A stretch of DNA of 64,000 bases, taken from contig NZ_JAESVF010000002.1 of assembly GCF_038433465.1 (NCBI RefSeq), forward strand, positions 124,001 through 188,000. The letters are read 5' to 3'. Under the pieces are notes generated by a model, which did not search any database, had not been told where the DNA came from, and saw only the letters and a program-made list of their open reading frames with translations. The stretch comes from Galbibacter sp038433465. GTDB taxonomy: Bacteria > Bacteroidota > Bacteroidia > Flavobacteriales > Flavobacteriaceae. A program made the position numbers and the translations under genes. Shown piece after piece: positions 51,027 through 59,744 of this stretch. The stretch's first letter is position 1. Every line of letters begins with the position of its first letter.

Positions 51027-51046
51027 TGTGCAAATCCTGTGCAAAT
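51027..51046. promoter_or_regulatory. Putative integrase arm-type sites, right arm
   Basis: TGTGCAAAT at 51027-51035 and 51038-51046, 11-bp period, 47 bp before the attR core, mirroring the left-arm pair. Confidence 0.6.
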
Positions 51047-51093
51047 TTTATCTAAAACCTTTCGCAAGCCTTATAAACACTAATGGAAGTGTT

Positions 51094-51136
51094 CGCCCCC
51101 CAGACGTGCACTTTAACCGGACTAAGCTACATCCCG
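51094..51136. repeat. attR core (43-bp direct repeat, right copy)
   Basis: Identical over 43 bp to 10979-11021. It is the 5' half of tRNA-Pro only; no 3' half follows on its left, so it is not a functional tRNA. Confidence 0.95.
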
Positions 51137-51223
51137 TGCGGGGTTGGAGTATTTTAGCACTCTTTGAAAAGCATATTTTACTGCTGATTTTTACCTTATT
51201 TTGACATGTTTTTATTCATTTTT

Positions 51224-51232
51224 TGTGCAAAT
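51224..51232. repeat. Single arm-like motif outside the prophage
   Basis: TGTGCAAAT 87 bp beyond attR in host DNA, within the stretch resembling the prophage left arm. Suggests the host side descends from a related att region. Confidence 0.45.
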
Positions 51233-51333
51233 TTTTTCATCGCAAAAAAAAGAAATGTAGTTTACATTCACAATAAGAATGTCTATAAAAAAAATAAACA
51301 TTTTAATAAGCTTCGCTGTTTTAGAGAATATAT

Positions 51334-51341
51334 TATCTTTA
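51334..51341 (+). promoter_or_regulatory. Putative promoter -7 box
   Basis: TATCTTTA, one mismatch to TAnnTTTG, 20 bp before ATG 51362. Confidence 0.4.
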
Positions 51342-51361
51342 CATTATAAGAAAAAGATTAT

Positions 51362-52792
51362 ATGTTTTTTAGGTTTTTTATAGGTGTTGTTTTTCTTTTA
51401 TCTGTTTTTCAGTCTTTTGGGCAAAAAGTAACAGGATTTAAAACATACAAAAATTTTTCTCTACGTGGAGACTCTAGAGTTATTGGGAATAATGTAGTGA
51501 GTATTCACTCAAAAGATCCATATAACGATGTGGGACACTTTGCAAAAAAGAACGATCGTTTGCCGATGGTTTATATTGATATTGATAACGATCCAAATAC
51601 TTTCAGTTCAAGTTCTGCAACATTAGCTATTCCAGAAAGTGCATCTTCAATTGCGTATGCAGGATTGTATTGGGCTGCAACATACGAACATGAAGAAGCC
51701 GAAATGAAGCGAGGCAAAACCGAATACGAGTATGTTCCTGTAAAACCAAGAGTAGATAATTATAATAATGTATTGCTTAAAACTCCGCAACAATCTTACC
51801 AAAGTATTAGCGGTACAATTCTAGAAGATTATAAAGACAGTATAGGCAGACCTTATTTATGTTATGCTGATGTAACAAAAACATTGCAAAGTATTCCAAA
51901 TGCTTCTGGAGTTTATACTGTGGCCAATGTACATGCCACACAAGGCCATATTTTAGGAGGAAGTTCTGGAGGATGGATGTTGTATGTAATTTATAATGAC
52001 GATACTACTTCGAATAAAAAATTTGTATTGCAAAACGGATTCCAATCTGTTGAAAAGAATGAATACGAATTAACAATTGCAGCGCAAGATAGTGCAAGTA
52101 CTAATATTACACTTGGAGTTTTAGAAGGCGATGAACGTTTAAAAACCGATAAAGTTTCTTTAGTTTATTCGGAAGATGAAAAGCCTCAAATGCTATTTTC
52201 TCCAGTTCGTGCAGAAGAAAATTTCTTTAATAGTTCGATTACCCTAAATGATGAGGTCTTTTTAAAACGCACACCAAATAGTATAAATACACTTGGGTTT
52301 GATATAGCTTCTTTTAATCTTCCGTTAGATAAAAGTAAAATTTCAGAAGAAGTCAAATTAAACTTAACTACGGTAAGAGATAAATTTTTGCTTTTCTTTT
52401 CGGCATTACAAACCAATGTTATAGAAGCATCAGTTCCTGTTGTTACTCCTACAAAAGTTGAAGCTGAAGAAGTAGTTGTAAGAGTGGTTGAGGATAAACA
52501 AATTGAAAACGCTTCAGCAATTAAAGTAAGACAAACATTAAAGATTTCTTCTCAAAAACCAGGTTACTATTTAATCACAAATGTTTTTTCAGATAAAACA
52601 CTTGCCGAAAAATGGAAAACACATTTACGTAGCGAAGGTTTTTCCCCAGAATCTTTTATCAGTCCGAAGAACAATTGGGAGTATGTTTATGTAAATTATA
52701 GTGAGCAAATTCAGGACTTGTATGTCGACTATAATCGTTTTAAGTCAGACGATACTTATAGTGAAATTTGGATTTTAGAGATTAAAGATTAA
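51362..52792 (+). CDS. Secreted protein with SPOR-like C-terminus (gliding/T9SS neighbourhood)
   Basis: 476 residues with signal peptide MFFRFFIGVVFLLSVFQSFGQ. Main domain about 40-340 (AGLYWAATYEHEEAEMKRGK, YLCYADVTKTLQ, SSGGWMLYVIYND, NNITLGVLEGDE-like), matching a beta-rich N-terminal domain seen in long gliding-associated proteins. Last 75 residues (GYYLITNVFSDKTLAEKWKT, WEYVYVNY) look like a SPOR/peptidoglycan-binding repeat. First gene right of the prophage; part of a rightward surface-protein locus. Confidence 0.65.
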   Translation: MFFRFFIGVVFLLSVFQSFGQKVTGFKTYKNFSLRGDSRVIGNNVVSIHSKDPYNDVGHFAKKNDRLPMVYIDIDNDPNTFSSSSATLAIPESASSIAYAGLYWAATYEHEEAEMKRGKTEYEYVPVKPRVDNYNNVLLKTPQQSYQSISGTILEDYKDSIGRPYLCYADVTKTLQSIPNASGVYTVANVHATQGHILGGSSGGWMLYVIYNDDTTSNKKFVLQNGFQSVEKNEYELTIAAQDSASTNITLGVLEGDERLKTDKVSLVYSEDEKPQMLFSPVRAEENFFNSSITLNDEVFLKRTPNSINTLGFDIASFNLPLDKSKISEEVKLNLTTVRDKFLLFFSALQTNVIEASVPVVTPTKVEAEEVVVRVVEDKQIENASAIKVRQTLKISSQKPGYYLITNVFSDKTLAEKWKTHLRSEGFSPESFISPKNNWEYVYVNYSEQIQDLYVDYNRFKSDDTYSEIWILEIKD

Positions 52793-53179
52793 TTTTCTTG
52801 AACATTTCTTCTCTGTTATTAAAATTTTAAGTATATTCGTACAAGCATGTAGGTTGTTTGTAAGTAATTGTATTCTAGTCTAATATGCTTATTTTACTCC
52901 CCCCGAAAGAATTTTGATTAGATCTTTGATGATTTTTTGTAGTCTTTTTATTACATAAAATCAGTGTAGGTTAATTTTTTTTTAACTTTTAATTAGTACA
53001 TACTTTTGCCTTTTACTTTAGTGCGAAACCCACTTCCCAAAAAGGCACTTTAAGTATATAAACCTCCCCTAATTCCTTATTGATTTAATAAGGAGTTTCA
53101 TAGTGTAATATATTGGCTATTTGCCAAGGATATAAAGATAGTTTTTAATAAAGATCATTAATTTAATTAAAATGTGGAT
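52793..53179 (+). promoter_or_regulatory. Promoter and long 5' UTR of the giant repeat protein
   Basis: 387 bp without a gene. A -7 box TACTTTTG at 53001-53008 gives an inferred leader of about 165 nt. The leader has a perfect 8-bp hairpin TCCTTATT/AATAAGGA (53074-53081 with 53087-53094, 5-nt loop). Otherwise AT-rich with no further signal seen. Confidence 0.5.
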
Positions 53180-56100
53180 ATGGTAAAAAGAATACTTTTA
53201 ATTGCCATTGTATTTTTTGCATTTGCATATAATGCAGAAGCTCAAGTAGGGATAGGGACATTATCTCCTAATAATGCTGCACAATTAGATGTTGTGGCAA
53301 ACGATAAGGGGATGCTTATTCCTAGAATTGCATTACTTGGTACAGATGATGCACAAACAATTACCGCCGGAAATGTAAACGGATTGTTGGTGTATAATAT
53401 TTCGAACAATGCTAATATTACTCCAGGGTTTTATTATTGGCAAACTGATTCATGGAAAAAAGTTATTTCTTCAAGTGATTTAGATGATGTAGGAGGCGGA
53501 AATGTAATTTACAATCCTACCAACAACACATTTAATTACATTGATGACTCAGGAAATCAGCAAACAATTAATTTCGACGAGATAGTAAAGGCTAACGAAA
53601 CCGAAACAACTTTGGTTGATAATGGTGATGGGTCGTATACGTATACGAATGAAAAGAATGTACCTACAACTATAAAGGTAACACAAACTGGTTCTGGAGA
53701 TCCAAATGATAACGGAACTGGCGGTGCTCCAGGGAATATTTACGTAGACGAATCTACTGGAGATGTTTACACCTATAATAGTACAACAAACACTTGGGAG
53801 CAAGCCAATCCAGATGAAACGGTTACAACTTTTACAGATAATCAAGACGGTACTTATACTTATGTTTCTGAAGATGGAACTTCAACTGATATTTCTGTAA
53901 CGCAAACAGGAACGGGTGCTCCAACAGGAAATGGTAATGCAGGTGATATTTATGTAGATGAGTCTACAGGAGATGTTTATACCTATAATAGCACAACCAA
54001 TACTTGGGAAAAAGCTAACGCAGAAACAGTTTCTACTTTAGATGAAAATACAGACGGTACTTATACGTATACTGATGAAGATGGAAAAGAAACAAATTTA
54101 AAAGTTACGCAGAGTGGTTCTGGAAATCCAAATGATAACGGAACTGGTGGTGCTCCAGGAAATATTTACGTAGACGAGTCTACAGGAGATGTTTATACCT
54201 ATAATAGTACAACAAACACTTGGGAGCAAGCCAATCCAGATGAAACGGTTACAACTTTTACAGATAATCAAGACGGAACATATACTTATATTTCTGAAGA
54301 CGGAACTCCAACAGATATTTCTGTAACGCAAACAGGAACAGGTGCTCCAACAGGAAATGGTAATGCAGGTGATATTTATGTAGATGAGTCTACAGGAGAT
54401 GTTTATACCTATAATAGTACTACCAATACATGGGAGCAAGCTAATCCAGATGAAACTGTTACAACACTTGTAAATAACGGTAGTGGAAATTACACTTATA
54501 CTTCTGAAGATGGAACTGCTGAAACTATTGATGTTATTGCTGATGTTACAACTAATGCAACTACAATTTTCGGTAACACTGAAGTTATTAACGAAATTAG
54601 CAATATAGTAGATGCAGAAGAAACAGTAACTTCTTTAAGTTTGGTTGCTGAAGCTACAGGTGGAAAATTAGTTTATACAGATGAAGATAATGCAGATAAT
54701 GAAATTTTATTATCAAGTCTTCTTTCAACAGAAACTCCAAATGGAATTACATTAGGAACAGACGGATTGTTACACGTACCGCCACCAGCGGGAGAAACAA
54801 CTACTTTCTTTGTTCAAGATCTTGGAACAGGTGTTATTACTTATACAGATGAAGACAGTGCTGATTTTACAGCGAGTGTAACAAGTACAGATACAGGTAA
54901 CTTATTGACCAGCGGAGCCGATGGAGGTTCATTTATTGATGAAACAGCCGTACAATCAGCAGAAACAAATACAAGTATTTCAATTAGTAGTGGTGTGTTA
55001 CTTTATGAAAATGAAGATTATCTTTTGAACCCTAATCCAAATGTAAACTTAATTTCTGCAGATGCTGATAACTCGATTGTTCCAGGATTAGACGGAGGTT
55101 TATTTGTAAATGTAGTTGAAGAGGTAACGAATAATGCGACTACAATTTTTGAGAATACGGATGTAGTTAATGAGATAAATACGATTGTAGATGACGCTGA
55201 GACCAATACAACTTTGGAGCAGAATTTAACTACAGGAACACTAACTTATACGAATGAAGATGCAGGGGCTACCCCAGTAGAAGTACAGGTAACGAGTGCA
55301 GATGCTGATAATATTTTGACAACGGGTGCAGATGGAGGATCAAAGTTGACAGCATCAGATGTACAGGCCTCTGAGACCAATACATCATTGAGTTTAGCAT
55401 CGGGTTCATTAACTTATGTAAATGAGGATAGTACCAATCCTAATCCTGTTGTAAATTTAATATCTGCAGATGCTGATAACTCTATTACGGCTAGTACCAA
55501 TGACGAAGGTTTATTTGTGAATGTAGTAGAAGAGGTAACGAATAATGCGACTACAATTTTTGAGAATACGGATGTAGTTAATGAGATAAATACGATTGTA
55601 GATGACGCTGAGACCAATACAACTTTGGAGCAGAATTTAACTACAGGAACACTAACTTATACGAATGAAGATGCAGGGGCTACCCCAGTAGAAGTACAGG
55701 TAACGAGTGCAGATGCTGATAATATTTTGACAACGGGTGCAGATGGAGGATCAAAGTTGACAGCATCAGATGTACAGGCCTCTGAGACCAATACATCATT
55801 GAGTTTAGCATCGGGTTCATTAACTTATGTAAATGAGGATAGTACCAATCCTAATCCTGTTGTAAATTTAATATCTGCAGATGCTGATAACTCTATTACG
55901 GCTAGTACCAATGACGAAGGTTTATTTGTGAATGTAGTAGAAGAGGTAACGAATAATGCGACTACAATTTTTGAGAATACGGATGTAGTTAATGAGATAA
56001 ATACGATTGTAGATGACGCTGAGACCAATACAACTTTGGAGCAGAATTTAACTACAGGAACACTAACTTATACGAATGAAGATGCAGGGGCTACCCCAGT

Positions 56101-59100
56101 AGAAGTACAGGTAACGAGTGCAGATGCTGATAATATTTTGACAACGGGTGCAGATGGAGGATCAAAGTTGACAGCATCAGATGTACAGGCCTCTGAGACC
56201 AATACATCATTGAGTTTAGCATCGGGTTCATTAACTTATGTAAATGAGGATAGTACCAATCCTAATCCTGTTGTAAATTTAATATCTGCAGATGCTGATA
56301 ACTCTATTACGGCTAGTACCAATGACGAAGGTTTATTTGTGAATGTAGTAGAAGAGGTAACGAATAATGCGACTACAATTTTTGAGAATACGGATGTAGT
56401 TAATGAGATAAATACGATTGTAGATGACGCTGAGACCAATACAACTTTGGAGCAGAATTTAACTACAGGAACACTAACTTATACGAATGAAGATGCAGGG
56501 GCTACCCCAGTAGAAGTACAGGTAACGAGTGCAGATGCTGATAATATTTTGACAACGGGTGCAGATGGAGGATCAAAGTTGACAGCATCAGATGTACAGG
56601 CCTCTGAGACCAATACATCATTGAGTTTAGCATCGGGTTCATTAACTTATGTAAATGAGGATAGTACCAATCCTAATCCTGTTGTAAATTTAATATCTGC
56701 AGATGCTGATAACTCTATTACGGCTAGTACCAATGACGAAGGTTTATTTGTGAATGTAGTAGAAGAGGTAACGAATAATGCGACTACAATTTTTGAGAAT
56801 ACGGATGTAGTTAATGAGATAAATACGATTGTAGATGACGCTGAGACCAATACAACTTTGGAGCAGAATTTAACTACAGGAACACTAACTTATACGAATG
56901 AAGATGCAGGGGCTACCCCAGTAGAAGTACAGGTAACGAGTGCAGATGCTGATAATATTTTGACAACGGGTGCAGATGGAGGATCAAAGTTGACAGCATC
57001 AGATGTACAGGCCTCTGAGACCAATACATCATTGAGTTTAGCATCGGGTTCATTAACTTATGTAAATGAGGATAGTACCAATCCTAATCCTGTTGTAAAT
57101 TTAATATCTGCAGATGCTGATAACTCTATTACGGCTAGTACCAATGACGAAGGTTTATTTGTGAATGTAGTAGAAGAGGTAACGAATAATGCGACTACAA
57201 TTTTTGAGAATACGGATGTAGTTAATGAGATAAATACGATTGTAGATGACGCTGAGACCAATACAACTTTGGAGCAGAATTTAACTACAGGAACACTAAC
57301 TTATACGAATGAAGATGCAGGGGCTACCCCAGTAGAAGTACAGGTAACGAGTGCAGATGCTGATAATATTTTGACAACGGGTGCAGATGGAGGATCAAAG
57401 TTGACAGCATCAGATGTACAGGCCTCTGAGACCAATACATCATTGAGTTTAGCATCGGGTTCATTAACTTATGTAAATGAGGATAGTACCAATCCTAATC
57501 CTGTTGTAAATTTAATATCTGCAGATGCTGATAACTCTATTACGGCTAGTACCAATGACGAAGGTTTATTTGTGAATGTAGTAGAAGAGGTAACGAATAA
57601 TGCGACTACAATTTTTGAGAATACGGATGTAGTTAATGAGATAAATACGATTGTAGATGACGCTGAGACCAATACAACTTTGGAGCAGAATTTAACTACA
57701 GGAACACTAACTTATACGAATGAAGATGCAGGGGCTACCCCAGTAGAAGTACAGGTAACGAGTGCAGATGCTGATAATATTTTGACAACGGGTGCAGATG
57801 GAGGATCAAAGTTGACAGCATCAGATGTACAGGCCTCTGAGACCAATACATCATTGAGTTTAGCATCGGGTTCATTAACTTATGTAAATGAGGATAGTAC
57901 CAATCCTAATCCTGTTGTAAATTTAATATCTGCAGATGCTGATAACTCTATTACGGCTAGTACCAATGACGAAGGTTTATTTGTGAATGTAGTAGAAGAG
58001 GTAACGAATAATGCGACTACAATTTTTGAGAATACGGATGTAGTTAATGAGATAAATACGATTGTAGATGACGCTGAGACCAATACAACTTTGGAGCAGA
58101 ATTTAACTACAGGAACACTAACTTATACGAATGAAGATGCAGGGGCTACCCCAGTAGAAGTACAGGTAACGAGTGCAGATGCTGATAATATTTTGACAAC
58201 GGGTGCAGATGGAGGATCAAAGTTGACAGCATCAGATGTACAGGCCTCTGAGACCAATACATCATTGAGTTTAGCATCGGGTTCATTAACTTATGTAAAT
58301 GAGGATAGTACCAATCCTAATCCTGTTGTAAATTTAATATCTGCAGATGCTGATAACTCTATTACGGCTAGTACCAATGACGAAGGTTTATTTGTGAATG
58401 TAGTAGAAGAGGTAACGAATAATGCGACTACAATTTTTGAGAATACGGATGTAGTTAATGAGATAAATACGATTGTAGATGACGCTGAGACCAATACAAC
58501 TTTGGAGCAGAATTTAACTACAGGAACACTAACTTATACGAATGAAGATGCAGGGGCTACCCCAGTAGAAGTACAGGTAACGAGTGCAGATGCTGATAAT
58601 ATTTTGACAACGGGTGCAGATGGAGGGTCAAAGTTGACAGCATCAGATGTACAGGCCTCTGAGACAACAACTTTACTTGTTCAAGATACAGATACTGGTA
58701 TAATTAGTTATTTAAATGAGAACTCAATAACTCAACCTGCATCAGTAACAAGTGCAGATGCAGATAACATCTTGACAACAGGAACAGATGGAGGATCATT
58801 TTTAGATTCAATTGCTGTTCAATCAGCACAAACATTAACATCATTAAAGGATGTCGTAACACAAGAAACAGATTCTTTAGGTCAAGTTTTTGATAAGCAT
58901 ACTTTAACATATACTGATGAAAATGGAGACGAAAATCCATTAGATATCACTGCGTTGATTAAAGCCTCAGAAACTTTAACGTCTTTATCATACGAAGGAA
59001 CAACACAAGCTTTAATTTATTCGGATGAAAATGGAGATCAAACTGAATTTAAATTAGTTGATTTAATTGGGGAGGCTCAAACTTTAACAACATTAGATGT

Positions 59101-59692
59101 TAATGTAGACGATAAGACATTAGATTACACCGATGAAGATGGAGTTTTAAACGCATTAGATTTATCTCCTATTTTGCAAGAGCCTTGGTACAGTGTTGAT
59201 ACTAATAAAGGAGCTACACTTAATACAGAAAATATTTATACCCAAGGATGGGTAGGAATTGGGTTTGATGAACCAAATGATGCTTCTGTAGCACCCAATG
59301 AAAAACTGAGAGTAAATGGCGCTATTACAACTGTAAATAGTTATTATGCAGATTATGTTTTTGAAGACTATTTTAATGGGTTTTCAACTATAAAAGATGA
59401 TTATAAATTTAAATCTTTAAATGAAGTTGAAGCGTTTATTAGTGCAAATAAACATTTGCCTGGAATTACACCAATAAACGAAATTTTAAAAACAGAGAAA
59501 GGATATTCTTTTAATATGTCAGAACTCTCTATTCAACTACTTGAAAAAACAGAAGAATTATATCTTCATGTTATAGAACTTAACAAAGAAATTGAAAGTA
59601 AAGATGCTAAGATTGACGAATTAGAAGCATATACAAAAAATTTAAATGAAAGGTTGGAAAAACTAGAAGAACTACTTAAAGGAAGTAATTAA
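53180..59692 (+). CDS. Giant secreted surface repeat protein
   Basis: 2170 residues from ATG 53180 (an in-frame GTG lies 6 bp upstream). Signal peptide MVKRILLIAIVFFAFAYNAEAQ. N-terminal domain VGIGTLSPNNAAQLDVVAND typical of Bacteroidota fibre-like proteins; four ~66-residue modules (DGTYTYTDEDGK, GNIYVDESTGDVYTY); then 8.6 copies of a 137-residue unit; then degenerate units; C-terminal GAITTVNSYYADYVFEDYFN, ANKHLPGI and a coiled coil (about 2110-2170), a trimerisation-type end. Very rich in Thr, Asn, Asp, Glu. Probably a long adhesive surface filament in the T9SS/gliding locus. Confidence 0.88.
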   Translation: MVKRILLIAIVFFAFAYNAEAQVGIGTLSPNNAAQLDVVANDKGMLIPRIALLGTDDAQTITAGNVNGLLVYNISNNANITPGFYYWQTDSWKKVISSSDLDDVGGGNVIYNPTNNTFNYIDDSGNQQTINFDEIVKANETETTLVDNGDGSYTYTNEKNVPTTIKVTQTGSGDPNDNGTGGAPGNIYVDESTGDVYTYNSTTNTWEQANPDETVTTFTDNQDGTYTYVSEDGTSTDISVTQTGTGAPTGNGNAGDIYVDESTGDVYTYNSTTNTWEKANAETVSTLDENTDGTYTYTDEDGKETNLKVTQSGSGNPNDNGTGGAPGNIYVDESTGDVYTYNSTTNTWEQANPDETVTTFTDNQDGTYTYISEDGTPTDISVTQTGTGAPTGNGNAGDIYVDESTGDVYTYNSTTNTWEQANPDETVTTLVNNGSGNYTYTSEDGTAETIDVIADVTTNATTIFGNTEVINEISNIVDAEETVTSLSLVAEATGGKLVYTDEDNADNEILLSSLLSTETPNGITLGTDGLLHVPPPAGETTTFFVQDLGTGVITYTDEDSADFTASVTSTDTGNLLTSGADGGSFIDETAVQSAETNTSISISSGVLLYENEDYLLNPNPNVNLISADADNSIVPGLDGGLFVNVVEEVTNNATTIFENTDVVNEINTIVDDAETNTTLEQNLTTGTLTYTNEDAGATPVEVQVTSADADNILTTGADGGSKLTASDVQASETNTSLSLASGSLTYVNEDSTNPNPVVNLISADADNSITASTNDEGLFVNVVEEVTNNATTIFENTDVVNEINTIVDDAETNTTLEQNLTTGTLTYTNEDAGATPVEVQVTSADADNILTTGADGGSKLTASDVQASETNTSLSLASGSLTYVNEDSTNPNPVVNLISADADNSITASTNDEGLFVNVVEEVTNNATTIFENTDVVNEINTIVDDAETNTTLEQNLTTGTLTYTNEDAGATPVEVQVTSADADNILTTGADGGSKLTASDVQASETNTSLSLASGSLTYVNEDSTNPNPVVNLISADADNSITASTNDEGLFVNVVEEVTNNATTIFENTDVVNEINTIVDDAETNTTLEQNLTTGTLTYTNEDAGATPVEVQVTSADADNILTTGADGGSKLTASDVQASETNTSLSLASGSLTYVNEDSTNPNPVVNLISADADNSITASTNDEGLFVNVVEEVTNNATTIFENTDVVNEINTIVDDAETNTTLEQNLTTGTLTYTNEDAGATPVEVQVTSADADNILTTGADGGSKLTASDVQASETNTSLSLASGSLTYVNEDSTNPNPVVNLISADADNSITASTNDEGLFVNVVEEVTNNATTIFENTDVVNEINTIVDDAETNTTLEQNLTTGTLTYTNEDAGATPVEVQVTSADADNILTTGADGGSKLTASDVQASETNTSLSLASGSLTYVNEDSTNPNPVVNLISADADNSITASTNDEGLFVNVVEEVTNNATTIFENTDVVNEINTIVDDAETNTTLEQNLTTGTLTYTNEDAGATPVEVQVTSADADNILTTGADGGSKLTASDVQASETNTSLSLASGSLTYVNEDSTNPNPVVNLISADADNSITASTNDEGLFVNVVEEVTNNATTIFENTDVVNEINTIVDDAETNTTLEQNLTTGTLTYTNEDAGATPVEVQVTSADADNILTTGADGGSKLTASDVQASETNTSLSLASGSLTYVNEDSTNPNPVVNLISADADNSITASTNDEGLFVNVVEEVTNNATTIFENTDVVNEINTIVDDAETNTTLEQNLTTGTLTYTNEDAGATPVEVQVTSADADNILTTGADGGSKLTASDVQASETTTLLVQDTDTGIISYLNENSITQPASVTSADADNILTTGTDGGSFLDSIAVQSAQTLTSLKDVVTQETDSLGQVFDKHTLTYTDENGDENPLDITALIKASETLTSLSYEGTTQALIYSDENGDQTEFKLVDLIGEAQTLTTLDVNVDDKTLDYTDEDGVLNALDLSPILQEPWYSVDTNKGATLNTENIYTQGWVGIGFDEPNDASVAPNEKLRVNGAITTVNSYYADYVFEDYFNGFSTIKDDYKFKSLNEVEAFISANKHLPGITPINEILKTEKGYSFNMSELSIQLLEKTEELYLHVIELNKEIESKDAKIDELEAYTKNLNERLEKLEELLKGSN
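53604..54452 (+). repeat. Four diverged ~200-bp modules
   Basis: Approximate bounds. Each encodes TYTY, a VTQTGSG- or VTQTGTG-type turn with N/G-rich loop, and YVDESTGDVYTYNSTTNTWE. Copies 1 and 3, and 2 and 4, are most alike, so the block arose by duplicating a pair. Confidence 0.75.
55118..58663 (+). repeat. 411-bp tandem repeat, 8 full copies plus partial ninth
   Basis: Copies begin at 55118, 55529, 55940, 56351, 56762, 57173, 57584, 57995 and 58406 (partial, to about 58663). The 137-codon unit starts EEVTNNATTIFENTDVVNEI and contains two Ca-binding-like SADADN segments. Copies appear nucleotide-identical except a single base noticed in the last (GGAGGG for GGAGGA near 58627). Such identity indicates very recent expansion or ongoing gene conversion. 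Confidence 0.93.
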
Positions 59693-59744
59693 TCTTTCAA
59701 TAAGATATCTTGAGTAAATATAAAATACTACAAAATTAATTTTT

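Larger units (their letters stand above)
11022..51136. mobile_element. Siphovirus-type prophage integrated in tRNA-Pro
   Basis: A 40,115-bp element (interior plus one att copy) bounded by a perfect 43-bp direct repeat. It starts with an integrase next to attL and carries repressor, recombination, replication, packaging, head, tail and lysis modules in a conventional order. All core modules read as open, so it may be inducible. Tape measure, tail-tube-like and tail-chaperone-like genes point to a long non-contractile tail; no sheath gene was seen. Confidence 0.95.
50993..51361. other. Right prophage end and host junction, no gene
   Basis: 369 bp without an ORF. It holds two arm-type motifs, attR, and then about 100 bp of host DNA that resembles the DNA right of attL at roughly 70 percent by eye, including TGCGGGGTT, TTTTACC-TATTTTG and a TGTGCAAAT copy. 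Ends with the promoter of the next gene. Confidence 0.7.

Noticed and set aside
51094..51136. Second tRNA gene at attR
   Set aside because: Only the 5' half of the tRNA is present; the T arm and 3' acceptor strand are missing.
55414..58494. Eight identical 67-codon minus-strand frames
   Set aside because: They are the antisense of the 411-bp repeat, recurring only because the repeat recurs; no promoter or ribosome site.
55118..58663. Tandem array considered as a CRISPR
   Set aside because: Units are 411 bp, contiguous without spacers, and in frame within a coding gene.
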